DNA of 64,000 nt, taken from positions 1-64,000 of the forward strand of contig CAZAYY010000011.1 of NCBI GenBank assembly GCA_964489525.1. Reading direction: 5' to 3'. Each line of letters starts with the position of its first letter. The first letter of the stretch is position 1. Shown here one piece after another: positions 46,734 to 55,334 of the stretch. Both the position numbers and the translations under genes were made by a program. Under the pieces are notes generated by a model that saw nothing but the letters and a program-made list of their open reading frames with translations, did not search any database and was not told where the DNA came from. This DNA is from CAZAYY01 sp964489525 (lineage in GTDB: Bacteria; Chloroflexota; Anaerolineae; Anaerolineales; JABWBV01).

Positions 46734-48437
46734 TTAAAACTCCTGGTTTTCGCCAATGCGCAGGCGTTCGATGGCCAGCATGGCGGCTGCGGTTACCAGC
46801 ATCAACAGGGTGCTCAGCGCCAACCCCTGCCCATAGTTGAGCGCGCCGGGACGGGAAAGAAAGCGGTAAATGGCCATGGGCAGTGTGGGAAACTCTGGGC
46901 GGGAAACCATGACCGTGGCCCCAAACTCACCCAGGGAAATCGTAAACGCGAAGGCCGCCGCCGTCAATACGGCCCGGCTGACCAACGGCAGATCCACTGC
47001 CCGCCAGACCTGCCAGGGAGAAGCCCCCAGAACGGCTGCCGCGTGGCGCAGGCGCGGCTGGATGCTGGCCAACGCCGGGGCGAGGCTGCGCACCACAAAG
47101 GGGAAAGCAACCAGCGTGTGGGCCAGTGGAATCAGCAGGGCAGAACGATTGAGGTTGAGCGGCGGGCCATTGAACGCCACGATAAACCCGAGCCCCAGGG
47201 TCACTGCCGAAGTGCCGAGGGGCAGCATGAGCAGCGGGTCGAGCAGGCGGGTGAGCCATGCCGTTCTTTGATGGGTCAGTGCCCAGGCAGCCGGCAGGCC
47301 GAGCAGCAGCGAAAACAGGACCGTGGCCGCGGCATAGCCTGTGGAAACGGCGATGGCCCGCGCCGGAGGTGCATAAAAAGCAGAGTCCTGCCGGTTTTCG
47401 CCCAGTGCCCGGTAAAATGCCAGGGTGAACCCGCTTTGAAATTCACCGTCCCGGGTGCGTTCGGGGCCAAAATATGTCACGGACCGGGCCGCCAGGGCAG
47501 CCAACGGGGCCACCTGCAGCGCCAGCAAAATTCCTACCAGCAGCCCCCCGAACACGCGCCTTTGCCAGGTGTTCAGGGGCATCAGCCCCAGGCGGGCAGG
47601 TTTCAGCCGGCCAGGCTGGCTGAGTTTGGCAGAAAGCCGGGTGTACAGCGTGGTGAGCGCCAGGGTGCAGGCAAGTTGGAGCAGCGCCAAAACAGCCGCC
47701 AGGGGCAGGTTGAATAATGCAGTGGTCTGGTAGAAAATTTCCACTTCCAGGGTGGCAAAGCGCGGCCCGCCCAGGATGAGAATCACTGCGAAGGAACTGA
47801 AATTAAAAATGAACACCAACAGGCTGGCGGCCGCAATGGCCGGCAGCAGCAAAGGCAGGGTGATCCGGCGCAGCGCCTGCCAGCGGGAAGCACCCAGGGT
47901 TTGGGCGGCCAGCCCCAGTCGAGGGTCGAGGCGGGCCCAATAATCGCCCACCACGCGCAGCACAATGGATGTGTTGTAGAAAACATGGGCAGTCAGGATG
48001 GCGCCCAGGGTGTGCATAAAGCGCACGGGCGGCTCGTCCAGCCCAAATAGGGCCATCAAGCCCAGGTTGACCCAGCCCTGGGAACCCAGCAGGGCGTTAA
48101 ACCCGGCCGCAGCGACCAGTGTGGGCATCACAAACGGGATACCGCTGACCGCCCGCAGCAGGCTTTTGCCGCGAAAATCGTAGCGCGCCAGCAGGTATGC
48201 CCCCGGCAGCCCCAGCGCCAGTGTCAGCAGGGTGGACAGCGCCGCCTGCCAGAACGTGAACCAGGCCGTCCGCCAGACTTCTGGCAGAGAGAGGGCGTCC
48301 AGCACAAAGCGGGTTCCGGCAGGGCTGCGGTTAAAGCTGACCCCAAGGATTTCCCAAAGGGGGAAGAAATAAAACAGCAGCAGAAACCCCAATGGGGCCA
48401 GCCAGAGCAGCAGCAGCCGGATCGTTTTTGGGTTCAT
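46734..48437 (-). CDS. thiP: Thiamine ABC transporter permease
   Basis: Membrane subunit of 567 residues with about twelve helices in two homologous halves, as in ThiP and FbpB. Each half has the EAA loop region: LGASRWQALRRITLPLLLPA in the first, LGASPWQVWRAVDLPLVSRA in the second. It carries substrate from the binding protein through the membrane. ATG 48437 is 10 bases after the binding-protein stop; a TTG at 48446 is the only alternative. Assigned to thiamine by the neighbouring binding protein and riboswitch. Confidence 0.92.
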   Translation of the reverse strand: MNPKTIRLLLLWLAPLGFLLLFYFFPLWEILGVSFNRSPAGTRFVLDALSLPEVWRTAWFTFWQAALSTLLTLALGLPGAYLLARYDFRGKSLLRAVSGIPFVMPTLVAAAGFNALLGSQGWVNLGLMALFGLDEPPVRFMHTLGAILTAHVFYNTSIVLRVVGDYWARLDPRLGLAAQTLGASRWQALRRITLPLLLPAIAAASLLVFIFNFSSFAVILILGGPRFATLEVEIFYQTTALFNLPLAAVLALLQLACTLALTTLYTRLSAKLSQPGRLKPARLGLMPLNTWQRRVFGGLLVGILLALQVAPLAALAARSVTYFGPERTRDGEFQSGFTLAFYRALGENRQDSAFYAPPARAIAVSTGYAAATVLFSLLLGLPAAWALTHQRTAWLTRLLDPLLMLPLGTSAVTLGLGFIVAFNGPPLNLNRSALLIPLAHTLVAFPFVVRSLAPALASIQPRLRHAAAVLGASPWQVWRAVDLPLVSRAVLTAAAFAFTISLGEFGATVMVSRPEFPTLPMAIYRFLSRPGALNYGQGLALSTLLMLVTAAAMLAIERLRIGENQEF

Positions 48438-48446
48438 TGGCGGCAA

Positions 48447-49511
48447 TCAGGGCGATGTGCGCAGCACTGTTTGGGTCCAGTCGCGCAGCCACTCTTCGCG
48501 GTGGGCGGCAATGCTCGCCGGGAGGACATAGGCTGGTTTGGCCGGTTTGGCCAGGTATTGGACAAAGGTTGGGTCAAGACCTGCATTGCGGTTGACCGGG
48601 AAGACGAACATTTGCATCGGGATGTCCTCCTGGAAAGGCACCGAGAGCATGAAATCGACCCATTTTTCGGCCACTGCGCGGTTGGCAGCGTTTTTTAGAA
48701 TGCCCACGAATTCCACCTGGCGGTAGCACGACCCATCCGCGGTCACCACGCCCGTGGGCGGTTCTTCGACAGGTGGATCGGCGTAGATCATTTCGAATGC
48801 CGGGCTGGAGCCATACGAGACAACAATCGGCCGGGTGCCTCCCCACTGGCTGAATTCTGTGTAATAAGCAGTTTCCCAATCGTTAACCACCAGTACATTG
48901 TTGGTCACCAGCCCCTTCCAGTAATCGAGGTAGCCATCTTCGCCGAAATGACCGATGGTAGCCAATAAAAAGGCCAGGCCGGGCGAGGATGTGGCCGGGT
49001 TTTGCACCACCAACAGGCTTCGATATTCCGGTTTAAGCAGGTCTTCCAGGTTTTGCGGCGGCGTCAGGCTGCGTTCTTCAAAGAACGACTGGTCATAGTT
49101 CAGGCAGACATCGCCAAAATCCACAGGCAGGGCGGCATGGCTGGGGTCCAGGCGAAAATCGGCGGGAATTTCACTGAGCACGGGCGAGTCGTAGGGTTCC
49201 AGAATGTCCTCATCCAGCGCCCTGCTGAGAAAAGCGTTATCAAAGCCATAGATGACATCGGCCACCGGGTTATCTTTGGACAATATGGCCCGGTTCAGGG
49301 CTGTGCCGGTGTCGCCGGAGAGAATAATTTCCACCATTACCTGGTGTTCGGCTTCAAATGCCGCCAGCAGTTCGGCAGAAATGGCAAAAGAATCGTGGGT
49401 CATCACCCGCAGCACGCCGGGGTCGGCCTGGCTGGTTGGGGAAAGCAGGCTGCAGCCCGCCGCTGCCGTGATAATGAGAATTGCGATAAAGAAGAAGATG
49501 GTTTTTTTCAT
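48447..49511 (-). CDS. thiB: Thiamine ABC transporter substrate-binding lipoprotein
   Basis: Extracellular solute-binding protein of 354 residues. The signal KKTIFFFIAILIITAAAGC gives a lipid-anchored cysteine at about residue 20. The mature part matches TbpA/ThiB-like proteins: RVMTHDSFAIS, VEIILSGDTGTALNRAILSK, ADVIYGFDNAFL and WGGTRPIVVSYGSSP. Start ATG 49511 after AAGGAG, overlapping nothing. Co-transcribed with thiamine pyrophosphokinase and the permease under the TPP riboswitch. Confidence 0.93.
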   Translation of the reverse strand: MKKTIFFFIAILIITAAAGCSLLSPTSQADPGVLRVMTHDSFAISAELLAAFEAEHQVMVEIILSGDTGTALNRAILSKDNPVADVIYGFDNAFLSRALDEDILEPYDSPVLSEIPADFRLDPSHAALPVDFGDVCLNYDQSFFEERSLTPPQNLEDLLKPEYRSLLVVQNPATSSPGLAFLLATIGHFGEDGYLDYWKGLVTNNVLVVNDWETAYYTEFSQWGGTRPIVVSYGSSPAFEMIYADPPVEEPPTGVVTADGSCYRQVEFVGILKNAANRAVAEKWVDFMLSVPFQEDIPMQMFVFPVNRNAGLDPTFVQYLAKPAKPAYVLPASIAAHREEWLRDWTQTVLRTSP

Positions 49512-49515
49512 CGGG

Positions 49516-50172
49516 TTACTCCTTGGAGGGGTGTTGGCGAGTAAAAATACACAGCAATATACCGCTGTTGAGCGATATCTCGGCCTGGCTGCCCAGCAGG
49601 GTGTTGCTGACACCGCGCGGCGAGCCAAAGGGCAGCGCGGCATTTTCCAATGGATAAGCCAGGCCGCGATAGGTTAGCCCATTCACCTGCCCGTTGAGCG
49701 GCAGGACGGAAACCCGGTCGCCGGGCTGACCGGACAGGGCCAGGGTTTCTCCGCCCCGCAGCAAGTACAGTTCTTCCAGCCCATCTACCACTTGCACAGG
49801 AATGCCTGCAAAACGGGGGTGGGTGAGCAGCAGCAGGTTGGCCAGGGTCATATCCCAGCGCCCGCCCAGCAGACCAAGCAGCAGCAGGCTGCTGGCGCCG
49901 CGCTGCAAGGCAAACTGCAGGGCCAGTTCCAGGTCGGTTTCGTCTTTGTCGCTGGAAAAGCGTTCGACCTGGCTGCCGCCGGATTCGAATAAAACCACCA
50001 GCGCCTCAGGCAGCGAGTCCATATCGCCCACCAGCGCGTCGGGCCGGATTCCCATGGCTGCGCAGTGCAGGCCCCCGCCATCGGCTGCGATGATGAAATC
50101 GCCCGGGCGCAGCAGGCTGTGGGCGTGCTGCAGGTCTTCGATGTGTCCATTGGCAAAAATCACGATGCGCAT
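49516..50172 (-). CDS. thiN: Thiamine pyrophosphokinase
   Basis: Converts imported thiamine to thiamine diphosphate with ATP; 218 residues. Motifs are IIAADGGGLHCA, LVGDMDSLPE, SSDKDETDLELAL (metal and ATP binding) and LGGRWDMTLANLLLL. First gene of the thiamine uptake operon, directly behind the TPP riboswitch, so uptake, phosphorylation and feedback are encoded together. The product supports ThDP enzymes such as the fused E1 at 22.3 kb. Confidence 0.95.
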   Translation of the reverse strand: MRIVIFANGHIEDLQHAHSLLRPGDFIIAADGGGLHCAAMGIRPDALVGDMDSLPEALVVLFESGGSQVERFSSDKDETDLELALQFALQRGASSLLLLGLLGGRWDMTLANLLLLTHPRFAGIPVQVVDGLEELYLLRGGETLALSGQPGDRVSVLPLNGQVNGLTYRGLAYPLENAALPFGSPRGVSNTLLGSQAEISLNSGILLCIFTRQHPSKE

Positions 50173-50228
50173 GGCTTAATCGCACTCCTTAAAACGGTGC
50201 AGCGGGGTGGAACCAACTGGACGGGAAC

Positions 50229-50254
50229 AAAAAAACCTCCGTAGGGCGGAGGTT
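50229..50254 (-). terminator. Terminator of the TPP riboswitch
   Basis: On the minus strand AACCTCCG pairs with CGGAGGTT around CCCTA, followed by a T-run. It lies between aptamer and the thiN start and should form when TPP is bound. Confidence 0.9.
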
Positions 50255-50267
50255 GTCATCACATCAG

Positions 50268-50374
50268 ACTGCGATTCCTCCGCCGGTATTATCCGGTTCA
50301 GGTTCGCGGGTCGAACACAGTGGCCTATTGGCCGGGTGTTCCTCTCAGCCTGGCTCTCCAGGCTCCCCGTGCAG
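50268..50374 (-). ncRNA. TPP (thi-box) riboswitch
   Basis: Minus-strand aptamer with the conserved blocks GGGGAGCC, GGCTGAGAGGAAC, the P3 arm GGCCAATAGGCC, GACCCGCGAACCTGA and CCGGATAATACCGGCGGAGG. A terminator follows 14 bases later, so it turns the thiamine operon off when TPP is abundant. Confidence 0.96.
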
Positions 50375-50396
50375 AAAATAACAGGTTGTTAATCTG

Positions 50397-50424
50397 AGTA
50401 TATCATTCGGTGGGGTAAAGTCAA
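50397..50424 (-). promoter_or_regulatory. Promoter of the thiamine operon
   Basis: On the minus strand TTGACT (50424-50419), 16-bp spacer, TATACT (50402-50397), 22 bases before the aptamer. It diverges from the regulator promoter at 50480. Confidence 0.75.
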
Positions 50425-50479
50425 GCAGTGGCAACCCCAATTTTGGGAAAAGCGGATTATCCAGGTGAAAAAATCTCCC

Positions 50480-50522
50480 TTGACAAACTGGCTCTGTCTG
50501 TGTATATTTAATTCGATACACA
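50480..50522 (+). promoter_or_regulatory. Promoter and possible operator of the DUF2087 regulator pair
   Basis: TTGACA (50480-50485), 17-bp spacer, TATATT (50503-50508). The inverted repeat TGTGTAT (50499-50505)/ATACACA (50516-50522) covers the -10 box and start site, the right place for a self-repressing operator. Confidence 0.75.
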
Positions 50523-50547
50523 TAGAAATAAATACACGGTGATAGAA

Positions 50548-51129
50548 ATGGAAAAAGAAGTTACAACCCACGATCAACTGGCAGCGCTGCTGCACGAAGA
50601 ACGGCTGCGGATTTTGGGCGCACTGGCTGTAGAAAATGCCACCCTGCCCACGCTGGCCAACCGGACCCGCCTGGCAACCCGCAAGGTCATCACCCACCTG
50701 CAGATGCTGGTGCATTTCCGGCTGGCCACAGAAGACCGCAGCGGCCCGGAAGCGGTGTATGCGCTCAACATCCAAACCTTGAATGAACTGGCGCAGAGCC
50801 TGGTTCCCGATGACCGGCGCGGTCCAGTCCGCCCCACGCTGCCCATGGATATTTTGGATGACGAGGAGCGCAAAATTGTGCTGGGCTACATGAAGAAAGA
50901 TGGCACGTTCAAAGAAATTCCTTATGTGCCCAAGCGGCAAAAAGCCCTGGTGCACTACATCAGCCAGGCCTTCGAAGTTGGGCGGGTGTACCGCGAAAAA
51001 GAGGTTAACGAAGTGTTGGAGCGCTTTCACCCGGACTATGCCACCCTGCGGCGCTTTTTGGTGGACTTTCTCTATCTGGAGCGCACAGCCAACGGCAGCC
51101 AGTACCAGGTTGCAGGGGAACGGGTTTGA
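50548..51129 (+). CDS. Winged-helix regulator with DUF2087 domain, first of a pair
   Basis: Transcription-factor-like protein of 193 residues. Residues about 5-80 form an ArsR-like winged helix (LAALLHEERLRILGALAVEN, LATRKVITHLQMLVHF). The C-terminal DUF2087 domain contains MKKDGTFKEIPYVPKRQKAL and YREKEVNEVLERFHPDYATL, whose function is not established. Start taken at ATG 50548; a GTG at 50539 is possible. The next gene is a diverged paralogue starting inside its stop codon (TGATG). Confidence 0.88.
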   Translation: MEKEVTTHDQLAALLHEERLRILGALAVENATLPTLANRTRLATRKVITHLQMLVHFRLATEDRSGPEAVYALNIQTLNELAQSLVPDDRRGPVRPTLPMDILDDEERKIVLGYMKKDGTFKEIPYVPKRQKALVHYISQAFEVGRVYREKEVNEVLERFHPDYATLRRFLVDFLYLERTANGSQYQVAGERV

Positions 51130-51707
51130 TGAACGATGCACAGCATCATGAAATGCTAGCTTTTTTTCGGGTGCTGGCGGACGCCAACCGTTTAAAAATT
51201 GTCGGCCTGCTCTCGCAGCGCAGCCCCGGGGAAGGCTACAGCGTGGAAGAACTGGCCGGGCTGCTTGGCCTGGGCGCATCCACCGTGTCCCATCACCTTT
51301 CCCGGTTGGCGGAGGTGGGGCTGGTCAGCGCCCGGGCTGAGGGCTATTACAACATCTACTCGCTGCAAAAAGGGGTTATTGAAACCATGGCGCGCCGCTT
51401 GCTTTCCGGCGAGGTGCTTCCCCAGGCCGCCCGTACGGTGGACCCTGAAGCCTATGACGATAAAGTTTGGAAGGATTACATTCAGGAAAATGGGCGGCTG
51501 AAGTCTATCCCTTCGCAGCGCAAAAAGCGAGAAGCCATCCTGCGCCGCCTGCTGCGCGAGTTCCAACCGGGGGTGGAGTACACCGAAAAGCAGGTTAACG
51601 AGATCCTGGGAAAGTACCACTGGGATACGGCTACCCTGCGCCGCGAGATGATTGGTTGCAAAATGCTCGACCGCACCACCAATGGCAGCGCCTATTGGAG
51701 AATTTGA
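51129..51707 (+). CDS. Winged-helix regulator with DUF2087 domain, second of a pair
   Basis: Paralogue of the preceding gene, 192 residues. The N-terminal ArsR-type helix-turn-helix is clearer (LADANRLKIVGLLSQRS, GASTVSHHLSRLAEVGLV). The C-terminal DUF2087 block (ENGRLKSIPSQRKKREAILR, YTEKQVNEILGKYHWDTATL) aligns with its neighbour throughout. No metal-binding cysteine pair is evident. The two may form a heterodimer acting at 50499-50522. Targets unknown. Confidence 0.9.
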   Translation: MNDAQHHEMLAFFRVLADANRLKIVGLLSQRSPGEGYSVEELAGLLGLGASTVSHHLSRLAEVGLVSARAEGYYNIYSLQKGVIETMARRLLSGEVLPQAARTVDPEAYDDKVWKDYIQENGRLKSIPSQRKKREAILRRLLREFQPGVEYTEKQVNEILGKYHWDTATLRREMIGCKMLDRTTNGSAYWRI

Positions 51708-51899
51708 TTTAAGATTGAAAATTTGTAATTTGTTATAGCCTCTGTCGGATGAACATAAGCGCATTTTTTGCATTGAAGGTGGCAAGTTGTGGTAATCTTA
51801 ATCAATCCGCCTGCACAGGTGTTTGTTGGAATGCCTGGAAGCAGGTTGGGAGTGTTCCATTCCCATGAGTACCTTTTTACATTTCTACAGGAGTTGAAT

Positions 51900-52868
51900 A
51901 TGTCCTCGCTTTTGTATCTTTCGCGTGCCGATGTAGAAAAAGTCAACCTGAACATGGCCGCTATTGTGGGGCTGCTCGAAACGGCTTTTCAAGAAAAAGG
52001 CTCCGGGCGGGTGGAGATGCCGCCCAAGCCGGGTATTCACAGCATGCCCGACGCCTTCATTCATGCCATGCCGGCCTATATTCCCGCCATGCGCTCGGCG
52101 GGGATGAAGTGGGTGAGCGGCTACCCGGAAAATTACAAGCGCGGCCTGCCGTATATCACCGGGCTGCTGGTGCTCAACGATGTCGAAACCGGAATCCCTT
52201 ACGCGGTGATGGACTGTACCTGGATCACGGCCTACCGCACTGGAGCTGCTTCGGCGCTTTCAGCCAAATACCTCGCCCGCCCGGAAAGCAGCACGGTGGG
52301 TATCCTCGCTTGCGGGGTGCAGGGGCGCACCAACCTGGAAGCGCTCAACGTGCTGTTCCCTCTCAAGCGGGTGTATGCCTACGACACTTTGCCCGAAGTG
52401 CAGGAGAAATTTATTGCCGATATGCAGGCCCAACTTGGCCTGGAAGTGATTGGCGTAAAAGAGCCGCGCGCTGCCGTGGAGAACAGCGATTTGGTGGTCA
52501 CCTCTGGGCCGATTCTCAAACATCCCCATGCGACCATTCAAAAAGATTGGCTGCGCCCGGGTGGGTTTGCCAGCGCGGTGGATTTTGACAGCTACTGGTC
52601 GCCGGAAGCGCTGGCGCAGTTCGACCGGGTAACCACAGATGACCACGCCCAATTTAAATACTACTGTTCCCAGGGCTATTTTCAGCACACCCCAACCCCC
52701 GATGCTGACCTGGGTGAGCTGGTGACCGGTTCGAAACCGGGCCGCACCAGCCCTGCCGAGCGCACCCTGGCCGTCAACCTGGGCCTGGCGCTGGACGATA
52801 TGGCCGTGGCTCCCGAAATTTACCGCCAGGCTCGCCAGTTGGGGATCGGTGTGGAGCTGCCTTTGTAG
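51900..52868 (+). CDS. Ornithine cyclodeaminase/mu-crystallin family NAD(P) enzyme
   Basis: Protein of 322 residues. The family includes ornithine cyclodeaminase, alanine dehydrogenase and ketimine reductase. Visible parts are the substrate-binding KPGIHSMPDAFIHAMPAYIP, KWVSGYPENYKRGLPYITGL, MDCTWITAYRTGAASALSAK and the Rossmann motif VGILACGVQGRTNLEAL at about 135-150. The residues that separate the activities cannot be read reliably here, so the reaction is left open. Start ATG 51900 has AGGAG 7 bases upstream. The MOSC gene follows after 52 bases. Confidence 0.88.
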   Translation: MSSLLYLSRADVEKVNLNMAAIVGLLETAFQEKGSGRVEMPPKPGIHSMPDAFIHAMPAYIPAMRSAGMKWVSGYPENYKRGLPYITGLLVLNDVETGIPYAVMDCTWITAYRTGAASALSAKYLARPESSTVGILACGVQGRTNLEALNVLFPLKRVYAYDTLPEVQEKFIADMQAQLGLEVIGVKEPRAAVENSDLVVTSGPILKHPHATIQKDWLRPGGFASAVDFDSYWSPEALAQFDRVTTDDHAQFKYYCSQGYFQHTPTPDADLGELVTGSKPGRTSPAERTLAVNLGLALDDMAVAPEIYRQARQLGIGVELPL

Positions 52869-52920
52869 CGGAGTTGTTTGGTCAAAATTAGACAGTTCGC
52901 GAACGCGAACAAGGAGACAC

Positions 52921-53583
52921 ATGATTACAATCCAGGTACAGTTGATTGGCACCCCGATGAAGATGAACGATGAACGCGGTGAATGGGAATCGGCCATTTA
53001 TCGTAAAGCCGTGATTGGCCCGGTGGAGCTGGGGCTGCGCGGGCTGCTGGGCGACCGGGTGGCCAATACCAAACACCACGGCTCCCCCGACCAGGCAGTC
53101 TGCTGCCACCCGCTGGCGCACTATGCCCACTGGAACCAGGAATACAGCCTGACCACCTCCACAAGCCTGCTTGGCCCGGGCAGCGTGGGCGAGAACTGGA
53201 CCCTCACCGGGGTAACCGAGGAAGATTTTTGTATTGGCGATATCTACCAGGTGGGAACTGCCCGTGTCCAGGTCAGCCAGCCGCGCGTTCCATGCAGCAA
53301 ACAAGAGCGCAAGCTGGGGTTGGATCATTTTGTCCAACGAACCCTGGAAAATTTGCGCACGGGTTTTTATGTTCGAGTGCTCACCCCGGGCGTGGTACAG
53401 GCCGGTGATGAACTACGCCTGGAAGCCCGTTTGAACCCAACCCTTTCCCTGCACAAGCTTAACCAGTGTATGCACCACAGCTTCGACCCGGAGTTTGCCG
53501 TCCAGGCTGCGGCCTGTCCTGAGCTGAGCGCCAGCTGGAGGGAAAAACTGCGCCAGAAAGGTGGCTTTTCAACGCCCGAATAA
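52921..53583 (+). CDS. MOSC-domain protein (YiiM-like)
   Basis: Protein of 220 residues with the MOSC fold, related to molybdenum-cofactor sulfurase C-terminal domains and YiiM, which detoxify N-hydroxylated bases using a molybdenum cofactor. Recognisable parts: LGDRVANTKHHGSPDQAVCC, GSVGENWTLTGVTEEDFCIGD and QVSQPRVPCSKQE with the family cysteine. ATG follows AAGGAGACAC. Could share a transcript with the upstream cyclodeaminase-like gene. Confidence 0.92.
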   Translation: MITIQVQLIGTPMKMNDERGEWESAIYRKAVIGPVELGLRGLLGDRVANTKHHGSPDQAVCCHPLAHYAHWNQEYSLTTSTSLLGPGSVGENWTLTGVTEEDFCIGDIYQVGTARVQVSQPRVPCSKQERKLGLDHFVQRTLENLRTGFYVRVLTPGVVQAGDELRLEARLNPTLSLHKLNQCMHHSFDPEFAVQAAACPELSASWREKLRQKGGFSTPE

Positions 53584-53618
53584 CCCCTTTACACTGCTTT
53601 CAGGTCCGTTAAAATGGC

Positions 53619-53656
53619 AAATCCTCCAGGCGCCAGAGCGCGCTGGGGGATTTGTT
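53619..53656 (+). terminator. Terminator after the MOSC gene
   Basis: AAATCCTCCAG (53619-53629) pairs with CTGGGGGATTT (53643-53653) with one G-U, followed by GTTTT. Confidence 0.75.
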
Positions 53657-53659
53657 TTA

Positions 53660-53688
53660 TGTCCCAAAAAAATGGGACAATTGTCCCG
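53660..53688. repeat. Dispersed TGTCCC palindrome repeat, family 3, copy B
   Basis: TGTCCCA, TGGGACAATTGTCCC and a closing G mirror the arrangement at 12367-12396, with the same spacing to within one base. Confidence 0.55.
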
Positions 53689-53797
53689 CACTTTTCGTGA
53701 CACATGTAACTAACCATTTTTCACATCTTCCGTTAAGCTATGAACACCGGCAGGTAAGATGTAAACTTCCGGCATTGATCATGGTAGAGGAAGTACT

Positions 53798-55240
53798 ATG
53801 CAAAAAATTCCAGGTGAGTATTTAGCGATTGACCGAAAAAAGAGAGCGATTTTGCCCTCCTTAGAAGCGCCCATTCGCCCGGCAGACGAACGGGTTGGCG
53901 ATTTTGACGAAGCCGCCCTGCCCATCAGTATGGGGCAGGCAGTTTATGAAGCTTCGCGCTGCATCCACTGCCCCGACCCGGCGCCGTGTATGTTGGCCTG
54001 CCCGGTGCACAACGATATACCATCGGCCATGTGGCTGATTGAGCAAGGGAAATTTCTTGAAGCGGCTGAGCTGTACCGCTCGAGCAGTTCTCTGCCCGAA
54101 ATTTGCGCCCGCGTCTGCCCTCATGACGAGCTCTGCCAGGGGTCTTGTGTCCGCAGTAAAAACGGGGAACCTGTTCAAACGGGTCTTCTGGAGGCCTTTG
54201 CATTAGATTATGCCCGAAGGTATTACGACACCCAACCGGTTCCGTCGCCTGCGCCAAGCGGCAAGCGGGTCGCGGTGGTGGGCGCTGGGCCGGCCGGGTT
54301 GGCCTGCGCCGAGCAGTTGATTCAAAAAGGCCATGAAGTCACCATCTTCGACGCCAAGCCGGCGCCAGGCGGGTTGATGGTGTATGGCATTCCCAATTTC
54401 AAATTATCCAAAGAGGTGGTTCTGAAACGCATCAACGACCTGTTGTTATCGGGGGTGCAGTTCCAGGGCAACACCTATATCGGTAAGGATAAAACCGTTG
54501 ACCAGCTTTTTGAAGAAGGTTTTGAGGCTGTGTTTATCGGGGTTGGCACAGGCGTGGATGCGCCCATGAAGGTCCCCGGGGCGGACCTGCCGGGAGTATA
54601 CCTCGCGACAGAATTTTTGATCCGGGGAAATGTAGACCTGGATCTGATTCCTGAGCCCATCCGGTCGCGGCCCGAAATCGGCAGCAAAGTGGTGGTCATC
54701 GGTGGCGGCGATACGGCTTCCGATTGTCTGCGCACGGCTCTTCGGTTAGGAGCAGAGGATGTGATTTGTTTGTACCGGCGCACGGAAAACGAGATGCCGG
54801 GCAACAAGAAGGATCGTGAGCTGGCCAAGCAAGAAGGGGCCCAGTACCAGTTTCTTACTCAGCCAGTCCGCTTTGTTGCCAATGAAGCGGGCAAGTTGGC
54901 CGGGGTAGAATGCCTGAAGATGGAACTGGGCGAACCCGACAAAAGTGGCCGGCGCAGGCCAGTGCCCGTGGAAGGGTCAAATTTCATCGTTGAAGCAGAC
55001 ACAGCGATTTTGGCCCTGGGCTATTGGCCGGATGAAACCATCGGAAAGACGACGCCCGACCTTGAGACCCACGATTATGGCCTGATAACCGCAGAAACCC
55101 TCACTGGTAAAACCACCCGCCCCGGGGTGTTTGCTGGTGGGGATGCGGTTACCGGACCATCGTTGGTTGCGGTGGCAATGGCAGCCGGCCGCCAGGCGGC
55201 AAAAGCCATTGACAACTACCTGCAAACTTCCCAGGCCTGA
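53798..55240 (+). CDS. GltD-like NAD(P)H-dependent Fe-S flavoprotein
   Basis: Flavoprotein of 480 residues of the glutamate synthase small-subunit family. N-terminal cysteines (Cys55, 58, 64, 68 and the later CARVCPHDELCQGSC) bind two Fe-S clusters. The FAD motif is GAGPAGLACAEQL, the pyridine-nucleotide motif VIGGGDTASDCLRTALRLG and the C-terminal FAD motif GVFAGGDAVTGPSLVAVAMA. No large subunit (gltB) is adjacent, so it may instead serve ferredoxin:NADP-type electron transfer or another partner. GAGGAAG provides the ribosome site. Confidence 0.9.
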   Translation: MQKIPGEYLAIDRKKRAILPSLEAPIRPADERVGDFDEAALPISMGQAVYEASRCIHCPDPAPCMLACPVHNDIPSAMWLIEQGKFLEAAELYRSSSSLPEICARVCPHDELCQGSCVRSKNGEPVQTGLLEAFALDYARRYYDTQPVPSPAPSGKRVAVVGAGPAGLACAEQLIQKGHEVTIFDAKPAPGGLMVYGIPNFKLSKEVVLKRINDLLLSGVQFQGNTYIGKDKTVDQLFEEGFEAVFIGVGTGVDAPMKVPGADLPGVYLATEFLIRGNVDLDLIPEPIRSRPEIGSKVVVIGGGDTASDCLRTALRLGAEDVICLYRRTENEMPGNKKDRELAKQEGAQYQFLTQPVRFVANEAGKLAGVECLKMELGEPDKSGRRRPVPVEGSNFIVEADTAILALGYWPDETIGKTTPDLETHDYGLITAETLTGKTTRPGVFAGGDAVTGPSLVAVAMAAGRQAAKAIDNYLQTSQA

Positions 55241-55281
55241 CGCCTGCGAACTGCCAGGTTTTTCTCCTTTTTCTCCTTTCG

Positions 55282-55323
55282 AAAGGCAAACGGCTTCAGT
55301 GTTCCTGGGGCCGTTTGCCCTTT
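55282..55323. terminator. Bidirectional terminator between convergent genes
   Basis: AAAGGCAAACGGC and its complement GCCGTTTGCCCTTT form a 9- to 13-bp stem between the GltD-like gene and the convergent small gene at 55335. Confidence 0.75.
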
Positions 55324-55334
55324 GAAGGCAGCGT

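Noticed and set aside
50389..51279. Minus-strand 296-codon frame across the riboswitch and DUF2087 gene
   Set aside because: It overlaps a convincing coding gene, promoter and TPP promoter and has no recognisable domain.
52895..52904. GTTCGCGAAC palindrome before the MOSC gene as an SOS box
   Set aside because: The half-sites are in the opposite order to the GAAC-N4-GTTC LexA box I know for Gram-positive-type LexA, and the next gene is not a typical SOS gene.
53798..55240. Complete glutamate synthase operon
   Set aside because: Only the small-subunit-like flavoprotein is present; no gltB-sized gene flanks it.
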